DNA of 64,000 nt from Gracilaria domingensis. Taxonomy: Eukaryota; Rhodophyta; Florideophyceae; Gracilariales; Gracilariaceae. Shown here piece by piece: positions 30,281 through 40,960 of the stretch (positions are counted from its first letter, which is position 1; each line of letters opens with the position of its first letter). Under the pieces are notes generated by a model, which was not told the origin of the DNA, ran no database searches, and worked only from the letters and a program-made list of their open reading frames with translations. The stretch lies in the NCBI GenBank assembly GCA_022539475.1, contig VCMS01000028.1, positions 92,534-156,533 on the forward strand, in the 5' to 3' direction. Both the position numbers and the translations under genes were made by a program.

Positions 30281-31248
30281 GAGGCGGTTCTGCAGAGCAC
30301 CAGAGGCGAGGATATATTCAGTTCAAAGAACAAGAGATGTAACGGAATCGAAAGCGGCTATCGCGGTATGGCCGTTCGTCAACGACCTCTCCCGATCAGT
30401 CAGTCAATGCCGTAGATAGTGGGAGCTGTGAAGTGAAGCACTCTCGTTAGTTTGAAAATGGTGAATAGATCTCGAGGTTTAAGACCGTCATGTCCAGCAG
30501 ATGGCGAATCGGCAGAGGTGTGTTGGTACTGAAAGCACCAGAGGTACACGGTTTGCTTGTTGTTGCTTGCTTGAAAGTTTTTGAGGCATGGAAGAGCGAG
30601 CACGTAAGATAACAATACCTTGGTTATATACCTGTATAACATTTACCTTCGGTATCTAGATACCAAGGGTACTGGATATCTTAGATAAAACAGCAGATAC
30701 CCCGCGCTGTCGTGCCGCACACTCGTGTCGTTGGCGCACCTCGATGGGTCATTTTTTGCGAAAATGAGCTAGATGTGGGACAAAGAACCGTACGGTAGCC
30801 TGGAAGGCTACGCTTGGTGTCCCACAGTGGGATACAGTACAAGGGTCACAATGGCAGGCCGTGAAGAGGATTTGTTTGATCCGAACGATGAACTTTGATG
30901 CACAAAAGCCTGTCTTGAACTCCGCTCTGCGCCCTACGTGATAAACCTTAAAAGATATCTGTTGCCCGAGACCAGCTCATCTCCACTGGTAAACCGTACA
31001 AGGGCACCCATTCTCTTTAGAAATTGTCTTGCCCTTGTACGAGTATCTCTTGCTCGTTGCTCTTCGAGTTTCTGATTAGAAACAAGATTGCTATTCCTCA
31101 GCTCCTGTTCCGGGTTTGGTTCATTCACCAAAAGAAGGCAAGCTTGGACGACAACACTGACAAACGGAAGTGTTCTTTTTCCCAAGAATAAGTTTGGTGA
31201 TCATCCTACCCTCGAAGCAAGAGGAAACATCCTCTAAATCTTGTACTA
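30281..31248. other. intergenic with a 14-bp palindrome
   Basis: Perfect palindrome GGTATCTAGATACC at 30651-30664, in a stretch with further copies of TACCTTGG / CCAAGG. It contains the 5' flank of the NELF-C/D gene. No gene seen. Confidence 0.5.
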
Positions 31249-33078
31249 ATGACCGACCCGGTGGGGGTTTTCAAACGTCCAGACGCCCTTTTCAACGATG
31301 ACTGTACCGAACAACTTCGCAATTTTGCCAAGGCAGGTGGCAACGTTCGGGATGCATGCGATGCCTTGTCTGAGAGTTACCTTGGCTTACCCGACATGAT
31401 CCGCGCGGTGGTTGACTGGATGAACGATTTCCATGATGGGGAACAAGTGCTGCTGGATGCTTTGCAATTGCATCTGCTTGCTAACATCAACACTGCGATT
31501 CCCACCATAGATTCGGAACTAGCTCGAGAAACAGATTCTCCGTCTTTTATATCCGAGATGTTAACCTCACCTAGGTGGAGGAATGTTCTTTTTGAGATCG
31601 CATCTCAACACAGGCAATCAATTCTTGCAGATCGGATTTATAGCGAAGCTCGATTACAACAAATCGGCTACTCTGGTAGTTCTATCAGTTCTGCCGATGA
31701 TGTTTTGGATATTGTTGCAGAGCAGCTTGGCATAGCAATGGGGGCTCAGTCATATGACGAGTTAGATGCCGCGATTCGCAAGATTTCAGTCATCGCAACG
31801 TCGAGTGAGATATATACATTCATGATCTTGCAGTTGTTAATCAAGCTGGAGTATCAAAGCCCAGATCTGAACACAAAGAGTGGTTATCGGTATGTTGCGC
31901 AGGCAGTGAGACGAGAAGCAATGAACTACATCGTGAATACTTCAGGTGAGAGTGAATCAACGGCAAAGCTATGGATTTATAGCATGCTGATTCTGTCCGA
32001 CTGCGCATATCATCGCTACGGCATCCCTGAAACTATTGTCGATGCCCTTTTGGGCATACTGCACGTTTCCGCAAGGCTTCGTTTAGAAAAAGATGTGAAG
32101 ATAGTTCTTCATGTGTATAGTACTATGCTTGGACAGCCTTACTTTGGAACAAGTCGTAAACACGCACCGGATCCAGAAATCCCAGAAGATCCAAAGCGGA
32201 AGATGCTGTTGATTCTTGCGCTTCGACATAACGAAATTGTGGATGCGCTTCTTAAACGATTGTTCAATCCCGAAAGCAGCAATTCTGGAGTTGAACAAGC
32301 CAATCTGAAGAAACGAAACTGTTTATGTTTGCTGTTGGCCTACTCCAGAACTTTCATCCCTCTTCAGCATGACGAAATACTGCGGAGGTTGAGCAATCGA
32401 GAAACTCTCGAGGAGCTCAACAACCTGGTGAGGAGGGCCAGAAGAGATCTGACTCAGGTTGTCAAGATCTGTGAAGAACTTAAACCTGGATCTCTCGTTT
32501 CGAAAGCAAATGGAAAACACATTCAGCATTTGCTCGCAGCTGTAAGGGATCCCACAATAGCAAGAGGTGTCCTTTTCTGGGCGGAAAAAAGGCTTCGTGG
32601 AGGGAAAGATGTTCGCTCTTTGACTATCACATTAACGAGATACCTCGGTTTCTTGGAAACTATTGCTCACACTCACTGCTTCCTGCAAAGGCGTGTTCTC
32701 GAAGTAATTGAAGAAGCATGTATTCGTGACTATCCAGACTTAGCAGAGGGCAAAGTTGAACAACTGAGAATCTCCATGATGAACTCAATTACTGGCATGG
32801 TCAGGTTCAACATGGGCCCAAAGATCATTAACTCAATCACCGTAAATTGGGTCAGGGATGATGCTGTGGAGGACGAGCATCTGACGCGCTTCATAATCTC
32901 GATGTTACGCACGGTATCACCACCGTATCATCCCGTATTATACTCACAAATGATCGAGTTTTTGCAGGAAGAAAAGGTGATAAGAGCAGCGATGGCTGAC
33001 GAGGTTGCTCTGGATTTGGCAAATGACTTTCAGAACTCCCCACCAGGTGACTTTAATACGTTTACCGAAGTCAACTGA
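31249..33078 (+). CDS. TH1 / negative elongation factor subunit C/D
   Basis: 609 residues from ATG 31249, no intron. The length and all-helical character fit the TH1 family (PF04858; about 580-600 residues). Segment order also fits: PSFISEMLTSPRWRNVLFEI with LADRIYSEARLQQIGYSG near residue 100-145 corresponds to the W-R-D-L-F block and the GYQG block of NELF-C/D. LLLAYSRTF (about 365), GVLFWAEKRL (about 440) and ISMLRTVSPPYHPVLYSQMIEFLQ (about 548-570) match the C-terminal V-x-PPY region. NELF-C/D holds promoter-proximal RNA polymerase II paused in animals. The gene converges on the PPIP5K gene. Confidence 0.82.
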   Translation: MTDPVGVFKRPDALFNDDCTEQLRNFAKAGGNVRDACDALSESYLGLPDMIRAVVDWMNDFHDGEQVLLDALQLHLLANINTAIPTIDSELARETDSPSFISEMLTSPRWRNVLFEIASQHRQSILADRIYSEARLQQIGYSGSSISSADDVLDIVAEQLGIAMGAQSYDELDAAIRKISVIATSSEIYTFMILQLLIKLEYQSPDLNTKSGYRYVAQAVRREAMNYIVNTSGESESTAKLWIYSMLILSDCAYHRYGIPETIVDALLGILHVSARLRLEKDVKIVLHVYSTMLGQPYFGTSRKHAPDPEIPEDPKRKMLLILALRHNEIVDALLKRLFNPESSNSGVEQANLKKRNCLCLLLAYSRTFIPLQHDEILRRLSNRETLEELNNLVRRARRDLTQVVKICEELKPGSLVSKANGKHIQHLLAAVRDPTIARGVLFWAEKRLRGGKDVRSLTITLTRYLGFLETIAHTHCFLQRRVLEVIEEACIRDYPDLAEGKVEQLRISMMNSITGMVRFNMGPKIINSITVNWVRDDAVEDEHLTRFIISMLRTVSPPYHPVLYSQMIEFLQEEKVIRAAMADEVALDLANDFQNSPPGDFNTFTEVN

Positions 33079-33612
33079 GAATTTCTATATTGGAGCGATT
33101 TGAAGAGAGGTCAAGTGAACGTCAATACATTCCCATGTTGCCCACTACCGAGAACTGTTCATCATGCTCTTGTTCTGCCAGATATGATCTCTGTAACTTG
33201 TTTCCCAACCATGAGATCGAAGAGTTACCTAGTGTGCTTTTCCGGTTCGAGAACGTCTTTCATACGAAAATGGACAACATCAAATATGCGGATACCATTG
33301 CGTTTCTGTACAAGCTAGTCTAGTCAAGGCTGCGTATCAGAGCCGGAAGCAATGATGATGTCTGAGGACGAGTGAGGTATACATGTTTGCCCAAACGGGG
33401 GGAAGAATTGTGTGATTTAAGAGTTATGCATTGGACGCTTGTGGGGAAAGAGAAACTGTGGGAGAGATGAAAGGATACGTAGCTCTAGACGAGAACAGAA
33501 ACATTTAATATCGGAAGATGGAAACGACTGCTATGCAAGTTACAAGCGGATACGTTTAGTGGTGAGTACACGTCTGCTAGCAAATATGGCGATAAGACAG
33601 AGAGGCACAGCG
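33079..33612. other. convergent intergenic region
   Basis: Between the 3' ends of the NELF-C/D and PPIP5K genes. No phosphatase-like sequence is present here, which matters for the length of the PPIP5K protein. Nothing else seen. Confidence 0.5.
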
Positions 33613-34849
33613 CTATGCAGGACATGGTGATCCTCTACCGTGACTTGGGTCGAACAAATCCGGACGTCTCGAGGCATCAAGAAGCAGGTTGGAAGAAGCG
33701 GGTGAGGCGTCTCCTGACGTGCGCTCATTCACTTTTTGAGCAATGTATGTGGCTAGAATTTGGCCTGCTCGAAGCGAGTAGTCATCGGAGTTTTTGACAA
33801 CACTCCAGCCGTTGACATCAATTATGAAATGCTGGGAGTCGACCGCACGTAGTAGGTCGAAGCCGACAACAAATTGGTCGAAAGCAGACGACACTCTTCT
33901 ACAGATGTGGAGCTCTTGTTCCGATAGGCGTTCTGGCGTTCTTCTCTCGCGGCCAGAAGAGTCGCGCTCAACGATGCCGTCAACGTGAGGGGCCTTCCGG
34001 GACTCGGCGTGATAGTAGTCTCCAACGGCATACACCTTGACATCTGCTCGGTGTTGCGGTTGGAAGAACTGCTCATAGATAAAGTCACCAGTGTGGCGAA
34101 TTTTATAAGCATTTGGGTCAAGAACTGAGCTTGCAGTTTTGGACTTGCGAAACATTCGTCGAACACCACCACCCTTGTAGTATATATGCACATCTAGATG
34201 GATGGAGTTTAAACGCGCACAGGAAGTGGGGATGGGGAATTGTCGAGGTTAGTAAAAGACAGAACACAGACTGCAATAAAACGAGAAAGTGACAAACATG
34301 TAAGAAAGAAACTAAAGCTTGCACAGGCTTGCGTTTAAGAGGGAACGACAGCAGCAACGTACTGTGGTCTGAAGCGGCAACAGGCTTCTCTACGAAAGGC
34401 TTGTGGATTGTGTACGACGTCGCGCGCGCCGGGCTGTGGATGACGAGCGTGTCTGGCGAGGAGTGCGACTGGTGCACAGAGTCGCCGGCAGAACGCTCCA
34501 GGTAAACAGCGGGCGGCACCGGCACACCGGCGCGAGCCAGCACCTGGCGCATGACTCTGCGGTCCATGAGGAAGCGCTGGCGGTGAAGGTTGTTGACCAG
34601 CACGGGGGAGCGCAAGGCCACATACTGCAGCACGGTGTCCAGCGGGAAGTCGGAGGAGTACATGGGGAGCAAGGCGTCCACAATTGGCCAGCTTGCCACC
34701 GGCGCCTGCATGGCGACGTCGTCCAGAATGACGATGCGGAAGCGCGGCTCGGAGCGCTGCAGCGAGGAGAGGATGGCGCGGATGGGCTTGCGGTCCAGCT
34801 TGCGGCGGACGCCGGCGACGCCGAGAACGATGCGGCGGCGGGGAGACAT
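33613..34849 (-). CDS. PPIP5K/VIP1-type inositol pyrophosphate kinase, kinase domain only, one intron
   Basis: Exons 34849-34363 and 34193-33613 (minus); the 169-bp intron has donor GTACGT and acceptor CTAG. Joining gives DHNVHIYYKGGG, matching the family's DHNVYIYY motif. 355 residues. N-terminal IVLGVAGVRRKL, then PVASWPIVDALLPMYSSDFPL, VLVNNLHRQRFLMDRR, KPFVEKPV, FIYEQFF, DVKVYAVGDYYHAESRKAPHVDG and DVNGWSVVKNS: every landmark of the ATP-grasp kinase that makes 1-IP7 or IP8 from inositol hexa/heptakisphosphate. Canonical VIP1 proteins continue into a large histidine-phosphatase domain. Here a stop follows the kinase, and only 534 bp separate it from the next gene. Exon 1 is GC-rich and exon 2 is not. 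Confidence 0.92.
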
Positions 34850-35109
34850 TGGGGGGGGGGGGTGGGTAACGTCAGCGGCGGACGTGGCTGGCGGAGCACG
34901 AGCGGAGGAGCAATCTGGCGGCGGTACCCGTTGGGACTTGCGCGCGACGTACGGCGCGGTGAGCGCATCTTTAAATTTAATTCGAGCACGTGCCGCCGCC
35001 GCGCCGCGCGCGCGCCCGCGGCGCGCTGCGATTCGGCCGCGCCCAAGATTCCGAGCCGAGCCGCCGCGCGCGCGCCAATTACGCGCACCGCCGTCAGTGC
35101 GCTGCTCTC

Positions 35110-35640
35110 ATGCTGCTCTTCGCGCTGCGCTTACCCTCCGCCGCCCTCGCGCGCATCCCCCCGCGCGCGTGCTCCGCGCCCCTGTGCTCCGCGCGCCGCG
35201 CCGACCGCGCCGACCGCGCCGACCGCGCCGACTACGTGGCGCGCATGAGGTCCACCGAGGCGGCGGCGCGCTCCGACGCCGCGCTCAACGTGCTGGGCGA
35301 GCAGCTGCAGCTGTGCTGCGCCGACCCGCGCACCGGCTTCTATCGCGACGGCTTCTGCCACACGGGGCCGCGCGACGTCGGCGTGCACACCGTGTGCGCC
35401 GTGGTCAGCGAGCCGTTCCTGCAGTTCTCGCGCGCGCGCGGCAACGACCTGGTCACGCCGGCGCCGCAGTTCGGCTTCCCGGGGCTCAAGGACGGCGACC
35501 GGTGGTGCGTGTGCGTGTCGCGCTGGAAGGAGGCTTGGGAGGCCGGCGTGGCGCCGCGCGTGGTGCTGGCGGCCACGCACGAGGCCGCGCTGCAGGCGGT
35601 GACCATCGAGCAGCTGCGCGCGCACGCGGCGGACGGCTGA
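35110..35640 (+). CDS. DUF2237 family protein
   Basis: 176 residues from ATG 35110. A hydrophobic/basic leader of about 40 residues, then the DUF2237 core: LGEQLQLCCADPRTGFYRDG, C-x-TGPRDVGVHTVCAVV, EPFLQFSRARGNDLVTPAP, FGFPGLKDGDRWCVCVSRWK, ATHEAALQAV. All the family's conserved cysteines and the GFPGLK-x-GDRWC block are present. The family is widespread in bacteria and algae and has no established function. Between leader and core is a perfect GCCGACCGC tandem repeat (35202-35233) coding for ADR units. It is divergent from the PPIP5K gene, with starts 260 bp apart. Confidence 0.88.
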   Translation: MLLFALRLPSAALARIPPRACSAPLCSARRADRADRADRADYVARMRSTEAAARSDAALNVLGEQLQLCCADPRTGFYRDGFCHTGPRDVGVHTVCAVVSEPFLQFSRARGNDLVTPAPQFGFPGLKDGDRWCVCVSRWKEAWEAGVAPRVVLAATHEAALQAVTIEQLRAHAADG

Positions 35641-36147
35641 CAAGTTAGGGCAACGTCATCGCGCGGAGCGCGCGCAAGGCGCCGCTCTGGCGGCGCTGTG
35701 AGAGGCCGCGCCGACCGCGGGCGAGCTCGATGAATAAACGCTACTGGAGGTGTGAGGATACTGAAACCGTCGTACATCTGACGCGCGTCTTGATTCACCG
35801 CGCGCCCGCGTTCTTCCACCGGCGCCGCGCCGATGAATCGTCAGCGCGCAGATATTTTGCGCCGCGCGCGCGGCCCAATCGGCGCGCGCAAAGCGGCATC
35901 CGCCCGGCGGCGCTTCGCCCGTTGCAACTGAATTGCACGCCGCTGCCGCCCAATCGGCGCGCGCGCTCGCCGCGAAGCGCTGTTCCACGTTTCCGACGCG
36001 TCCGCTTTCACGTCTGCGCCTCGTCCGCGCATCTTTCCTCGGCCGCCGCCCTCCCGCCGCCGCCTCCCGCCGCGCCTCCACTCCTCCCCCCACCGCGCCA
36101 CCGCCCGGCCCCACTCCGCTTGCCCTGCTCGCCGCCGCCTCCAAGCC
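35641..36147. other. GC-rich intergenic region
   Basis: Very rich in GCGC. Long frames on both strands here are a composition effect. Contains the 5' leader of the CBM48 gene. Confidence 0.45.
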
Positions 36148-36738
36148 ATGGTCAAGTCTGCCGCAAAGCCTGCCAAGGCTACCACCAAGGCTGCGAACAA
36201 TGCCACCGTCAGTGCAGCGCCGAAGCACAACGGCACCGCCACTCCGAAGAAGCGCGTCGACAAGGTCGTCACCGCCAAGCCCGTCCCCAACGACGCCAAG
36301 TCCAGTCCCAAGGTCGATCTCAAGCCTGCCAAAGCCGTCAAGGACACAATCAAGAACATCGATGACCAGATAGCAAAGGAAAACAGTGCCAATCAGATCA
36401 ACACCCCCTCCACTCAGCCACAGCAAGCAAAGCCCGCTGACAAGCCGCTTGAGTCTCAGCCCGCCCCGCAGCCTCTCGCTCAAGTCAGCCCCGAGAAAAA
36501 CGTCACACTGGAATGGACCCCGCACATGGGATCGTCTGTCTTCGTCACTGGTTCCTTCGCTGACTGGAAAGAACAGCGCCCAGTCGTTACAGACGATGGA
36601 TCCTATAAAGTCACTCTAGCTCTGCCCCCTGGCAAACATCTGTACAAATTCGTCGTCGACGGACAATGGTTTTATGATATTACTCAACCCACAGAAGCCG
36701 ACTCGGAGGGTAACGTCAACAACATCGTTACTGTTTAA
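36148..36738 (+). CDS. CBM48 / AMPK-beta-type glycogen-binding domain protein
   Basis: 196 residues from ATG 36148, no intron. Residues 1-115 are Lys/Ala/Pro-rich and disordered. Residues about 118-196 form a CBM48 (AMPK1_CBM) domain: VTLEWTPHMGSSVFVTGSFADW, KVTLALPPGKHLYKFVVDGQW and EGNVNNIVTV, with the two carbohydrate-facing tryptophans and the final NN-x-V. It lacks the C-terminal subunit-binding domain of a full AMPK beta, so it is a stand-alone starch/glycogen-binding protein or a regulatory adaptor. In red algae it could act on cytosolic floridean starch; that role is inference. Confidence 0.88.
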   Translation: MVKSAAKPAKATTKAANNATVSAAPKHNGTATPKKRVDKVVTAKPVPNDAKSSPKVDLKPAKAVKDTIKNIDDQIAKENSANQINTPSTQPQQAKPADKPLESQPAPQPLAQVSPEKNVTLEWTPHMGSSVFVTGSFADWKEQRPVVTDDGSYKVTLALPPGKHLYKFVVDGQWFYDITQPTEADSEGNVNNIVTV

Positions 36739-37087
36739 TCTCTGTCCTACCTGTCCGCGCATGTTTTACAATGCCCTCATGTATGCTACCCCCTTGCTTC
36801 TTTACTATCTGCACTTGTACTTGGTAGCGGTATGTCGCCCTTCGCCTTGCACGGTAAAATAGTAGCTTTCCTTGCCTCGTTGTAAGCGTTCTCCCGTTTC
36901 CCACGTTTGCTGTTTACTCTGATAAAATTTGAGGGGATGCATCCAACTGCGAAAGCATATATTCCGCCCCAGCACGGAATACATCCCTATCAACATCCAA
37001 ACAAACCGTACGTAAACAAACAATAATCCCAGTTAGCAAAGTCAGGCTTCAGATTTAAACGCCATTTGTAGTGTTCAAACAGATAAC
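36739..37087. other. convergent intergenic region
   Basis: 3' flanks of the CBM48 and hydrolase genes. Nothing recognised. Confidence 0.4.
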
Positions 37088-38133
37088 TTACGGAGGAGTG
37101 CCATGTCCCTGCTTTCCCACACTGCGCGCAAATAAAAACACCGTGGCGTTAGACTACTCTCCAGCAAATTTTTGGCCACACCACCATTACCCCAATCAAC
37201 ACGGTAAACGTACCTGCAGTACATAATGAACTCGTGGGGTGGAGACCGTACCCCGTTCTGCGCTGAACGCTCCGCCAAAAGGTGAACAAATTCGAACGCG
37301 TTCTTCGTACCCACCCGAGTGTCTGAATTTCCCATATAGAAACGCAAAGGAATAGAGATCAACCCTCTCACAACGCAGTCGTGAAGTAAGGACGCGCGAT
37401 AAATCTTCTGCTGAGCCCGTTCGGAGAATATGTCAAAGTCAGCGAATTCCTCCAAATAGTGCAGAACAGTTACGGGAGCGAATCCCAGACACGCCTGCAC
37501 GTTTTTGTTTGCCGCGGCAACATGGGCTGCTAAAAGGCCCCCGCGACTGAGTCCGGCAACATAAATTCGCTGGCTGCTTACGAAGCCGAAGTCGATGAAC
37601 TTATCGAGAGCGGCGTTAACCTTGCGCACAAATCCTGACACCAGATCACCACCAGCCTTGTATGTGTCGGCCCATTTCTCGAACGCAGCCTCGTTTTCCA
37701 TCATGTCGGAGGTGTGAAACGGCAAGGTCACTGAGAACACACGGAAGCTGGATTGCGCTGAGGGGCTGAGAAAATGTACAAATTGGTTGAAGGGATCCAA
37801 CTCTAGAGACTGCTCCGCGGTTAAGGATAAGTAAATGATGGCAGGAAGCGGCCCATACTCCAAAGGCGGTCCGGCGTATTTCCAATCATTGTGACCAGGG
37901 ACAGGGTTGCTGACGACAACTTGCGGGATAGAGACTTGGGTACCATTTTCAGCGCGCAAGCGAGTTTGAGAATCAGGCTTCGAAAGAGATTCGCGCACCG
38001 AGCCCGGCAGCGTCGGATTCTGTTGACAGGAAATACTTGTTCGCCAGGGACGTCTACACGTTCTGTTGCAACGGATGTGACTTTTTGTCAGATACACTGA
38101 CGGCGCACAGAAGGATGCAGGGACTGATTTCAT
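37088..38133 (-). CDS. alpha/beta hydrolase, probably plastid, one intron
   Basis: Exons 38133-37214 and 37121-37088 (minus); 317 residues. The intron (donor CAG|GTACGT, acceptor GCGCAG) is supported because the 34-nt last exon gives SVGKQGHGTPP, the QGHGT ending that carries the catalytic His in this hydrolase group. Reading through without splicing gives an unrelated tail. The nucleophile elbow is AGLSRGG (about residue 196-202), and the acid is probably in YMGNSDTRVG. The N-terminus is basic with Cys and Ser, possibly a transit peptide. Substrate unknown; an esterase or thioesterase is likely. Confidence 0.82.
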
Positions 38134-38845
38134 TGCTATGGATGACGTATCTGATCACTCAGGTTTTGTCATACAAATCTCCAAGGAGCCGTCACAATCT
38201 GTGCAGAGAATTAACGGTTTTGAACCGCGAGATGGGAGAGAGGGCGCAATGATACACCAATTGTGCAGTGCATGACCCAGTTTAGGGGCGCTTCTACGCA
38301 TGCATCGCGCAACGCATTCGTCAAGAGAACGCCGAAGTCAAGACGTGGTATTAGTCAGGTCGGATGTCAAGGGTGGACGTGATGTACCCTGCCTCTCCGG
38401 CGTCGAACAGGAATTGGAAAAGTCGGCCATCACGACAACGCCACAGAAGCATAGCGTAGATATTGCTCCTCCTCATGACGCGATGCCACGACGACGTGAG
38501 GTTGGGGTGCGGCAACACGCTCGCAGAGCCGAACACGTTACACAATTTTTTATTTTGTTGAACGTTAAAGTAAACGACATTTGCCAAGCGCAATCACGTG
38601 AAGGTGCTTTTCTTTCCGCAGGTTTGGCGCCAAATTGAGTTTCGAAGACTGCAATCCCGCCGAGCGAGGCAATGAAAGGTCACCTGCGGGGCAAACCCCG
38701 CCTCCTATCCGGCCGGGCCCATTTCATCACTCGCGCTCAGCGCGTTCTGTCGCCACAGCTCTCGCCCGCCGTCACCGCTGTAGACGGCCAGCACGCCCCC
38801 TATCTTTCCTCGACTTCATTGTCAGCTATTCTTGTGGGAGCCATC
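38134..38845. other. divergent intergenic region
   Basis: Upstream of both the hydrolase (minus) and the BRCT gene (plus). The BRCT frame is open from 38672 but the most likely start is ATG 38846. No other feature seen. Confidence 0.4.
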
Positions 38846-40960
38846 ATGAGCGCTGCGGTCCGCGCTGCCGTCACCTCCTTTCAAAGCACCCGGACGACAT
38901 CTATGCTCTCCCGCAAGCGCAAGCGCCCGCCGCCCTTGCAGGGCTGCAGCGTGTGTGTCAGTGATGTTGGAGACGATGACGCTGCCCAAATCGCGGCTCA
39001 GATTCGAAGAATGGGCGGTGAGTTTAGTGATGAGTTGCGTCCTAACACTACTCACTTGGTGTGTGAAAAAGCAGGCTCAGCGATGCATCGCGCAGTTTGT
39101 CAACGAAACAGTAGAACAGGTGTAACCCCTATTGTCATTGTTCGTCAATCCTGGCTGCAAAGTTGTGAGGCCGCATCCATGTTTATAAAGTGTTCGCCTC
39201 ACGTGCTGCTTCCATTGACGGGTATGATTCTATGCTCCACCGGCTTCGACCGCGATGAGAGAGATGAGATATCCAAAAAAGCAGTCAGCCTGGGAGCCTC
39301 CTATTCCAAGGGTCTTTCAATAGAGTGCACTCATCTCATCTGCAGGTCTCCTACTGGTGACAAGTACAATTTCGCGAAGGAGGTTCCACATATGTTTATC
39401 GTGCGATTGCAATGGCTGGAACAATGCGTCAAGCTCAACCTGCTTCTGGACGAAAGTCGATTCGCATTCGAAGCGGAAGAGGCAAGAGAGACGCGCCCCA
39501 GCTCGGGAACAGAAGTTCCCACAAGCATGGTAACCAGTAGTGCGACCAACTCAACGTCGCACTCCAAAGATCGCTCATCCTTCACCAAGTGGCAGGATGC
39601 GCCTCCAGGTGATATTTTGGACGCGATTACACTTTATCTCACTGAAAGCCCGCTTCGTGATAATGACAAGCACGCTCCGTTGCGAGCAAAAGCTCTCCAA
39701 CTTGCGAATCTAGGAGGTGCTTCGATTTCGACGGAGCTAACAGACATGGTGAACTATATTGTCGTTGTTCGCATGCCTATCGCGCCATCGAAGATACCCC
39801 ATATTCGCGAAGCACAGGAACGTGGTACAATGGCCGCCACGCTGGAGTGGCTTGAAGATTGTATTTTGCAACAAAAACTTTTGGATACTGCCAAGTACCA
39901 TGTGCCGCAGTTGGCAGAAGTGACGATGCCAGAACCGTCGCAACCGAGCAGTCAAGCGCAGATTGTAACTTCTTCTACTTTTCTTGGTCTGCGAGTGGCA
40001 GTGGGACCACTCGCCGTACGAGATGCGTCAACAGCCTATACTGTTTGTTCGCAGCTGTCTTCAGGTCGTGCAAAGATTCTGGCACACGACGCCGCGGGAT
40101 ACGTCACGAGCGGAAGCCCGACGCACGTTTTGTGTGGGCATAATATGACTTCAACGGAATTGGAGGTCATCAAAGATGCGCAGAGCAGAAACTCGAGAGT
40201 CCTTAAGGTGACTCAGTTTTGGGTTGATATGTGTGTGAAGGCAGAGGGACTACTGCCCGTTTCAGTATGTGCGTTGTTCTGCCCAGTGCCGTATGAAACT
40301 CCCTTGCAGGACTTTGTGGTGCAGAAAGTTTCATTGTCAATAAGTGGCTTTCAAAATTCGCGGGAACGAGACTGGAATCGACGGCGAGAGGTGCTCAAGA
40401 GAATGGCTGTGTTGTTGGGTGCCAAATGTAGTGAGCGTATGCACAGGCGACAAACGAGTTTTCTGATTGCAGATAGTCGGATTGGAGATAGCCAGAAAGT
40501 GCTCAAGGCGCGGGAATGGGGTATAAAAGTGGTGACCCATGAGTGGCTGCTGGCTTGTGCAAGGGCGGGCAAGGTGGTTGGCGCTGAAGGGTATGCGCTA
40601 GGAACGGAGGGGACTCCGACGCGTTCACCCGCTTCGAAGACTGGCGCTGCCGCGGAGCTAAGCCAGTCGAAGGGAAACAGCAGGGCTGAATTGCGGGATG
40701 CGGAAGCAATTAACTTGTTTCAAAAGCTAACCGAGAAGTTTGATAGGGAGGCGGCGGAGGCGGACGATGAGAGACCGGATGAGGGCATGGTGGATAACAT
40801 TCGATTCTCTCGTAGATCTCGATCAACGAGTAGAGAGCATATGGAGGAAGAACGGTCTTGGAGCATGGATGCGAGTCAGAGTCAGGTGATTGTACACAGG
40901 GACCTGACACCGCCGCCCTCGCCGACGCAGAGGGTGAAACGGGCGAGACAAACTATGTGA
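38846..40960 (+). CDS. multi-BRCT checkpoint protein, TopBP1/Dpb11-like
   Basis: 704 residues from ATG 38846 (an earlier in-frame ATG at 38672 adds a poorly conserved leader). Five BRCT repeats are visible: about 35-110 (RRMGGEFSDELRPNTTHLVC...WLQSC), 120-210 (MILCSTGFDRDERDEISKKA, LGASYSKGLSIECTHLI, WLEQC), 265-360, 380-470 and 490-590 (LLGAKCSERMHRRQTSFLIA, VTHEWLLAC). The second repeat is close to BRCT1/2 of TopBP1/Dpb11/Rad4. The C-terminal 110 residues are acidic/basic with SR clusters and TPPPSP, a candidate CDK site. Such proteins bind phosphorylated partners to start replication and activate ATR. No intron. Confidence 0.85.
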   Translation: MSAAVRAAVTSFQSTRTTSMLSRKRKRPPPLQGCSVCVSDVGDDDAAQIAAQIRRMGGEFSDELRPNTTHLVCEKAGSAMHRAVCQRNSRTGVTPIVIVRQSWLQSCEAASMFIKCSPHVLLPLTGMILCSTGFDRDERDEISKKAVSLGASYSKGLSIECTHLICRSPTGDKYNFAKEVPHMFIVRLQWLEQCVKLNLLLDESRFAFEAEEARETRPSSGTEVPTSMVTSSATNSTSHSKDRSSFTKWQDAPPGDILDAITLYLTESPLRDNDKHAPLRAKALQLANLGGASISTELTDMVNYIVVVRMPIAPSKIPHIREAQERGTMAATLEWLEDCILQQKLLDTAKYHVPQLAEVTMPEPSQPSSQAQIVTSSTFLGLRVAVGPLAVRDASTAYTVCSQLSSGRAKILAHDAAGYVTSGSPTHVLCGHNMTSTELEVIKDAQSRNSRVLKVTQFWVDMCVKAEGLLPVSVCALFCPVPYETPLQDFVVQKVSLSISGFQNSRERDWNRRREVLKRMAVLLGAKCSERMHRRQTSFLIADSRIGDSQKVLKAREWGIKVVTHEWLLACARAGKVVGAEGYALGTEGTPTRSPASKTGAAAELSQSKGNSRAELRDAEAINLFQKLTEKFDREAAEADDERPDEGMVDNIRFSRRSRSTSREHMEEERSWSMDASQSQVIVHRDLTPPPSPTQRVKRARQTM

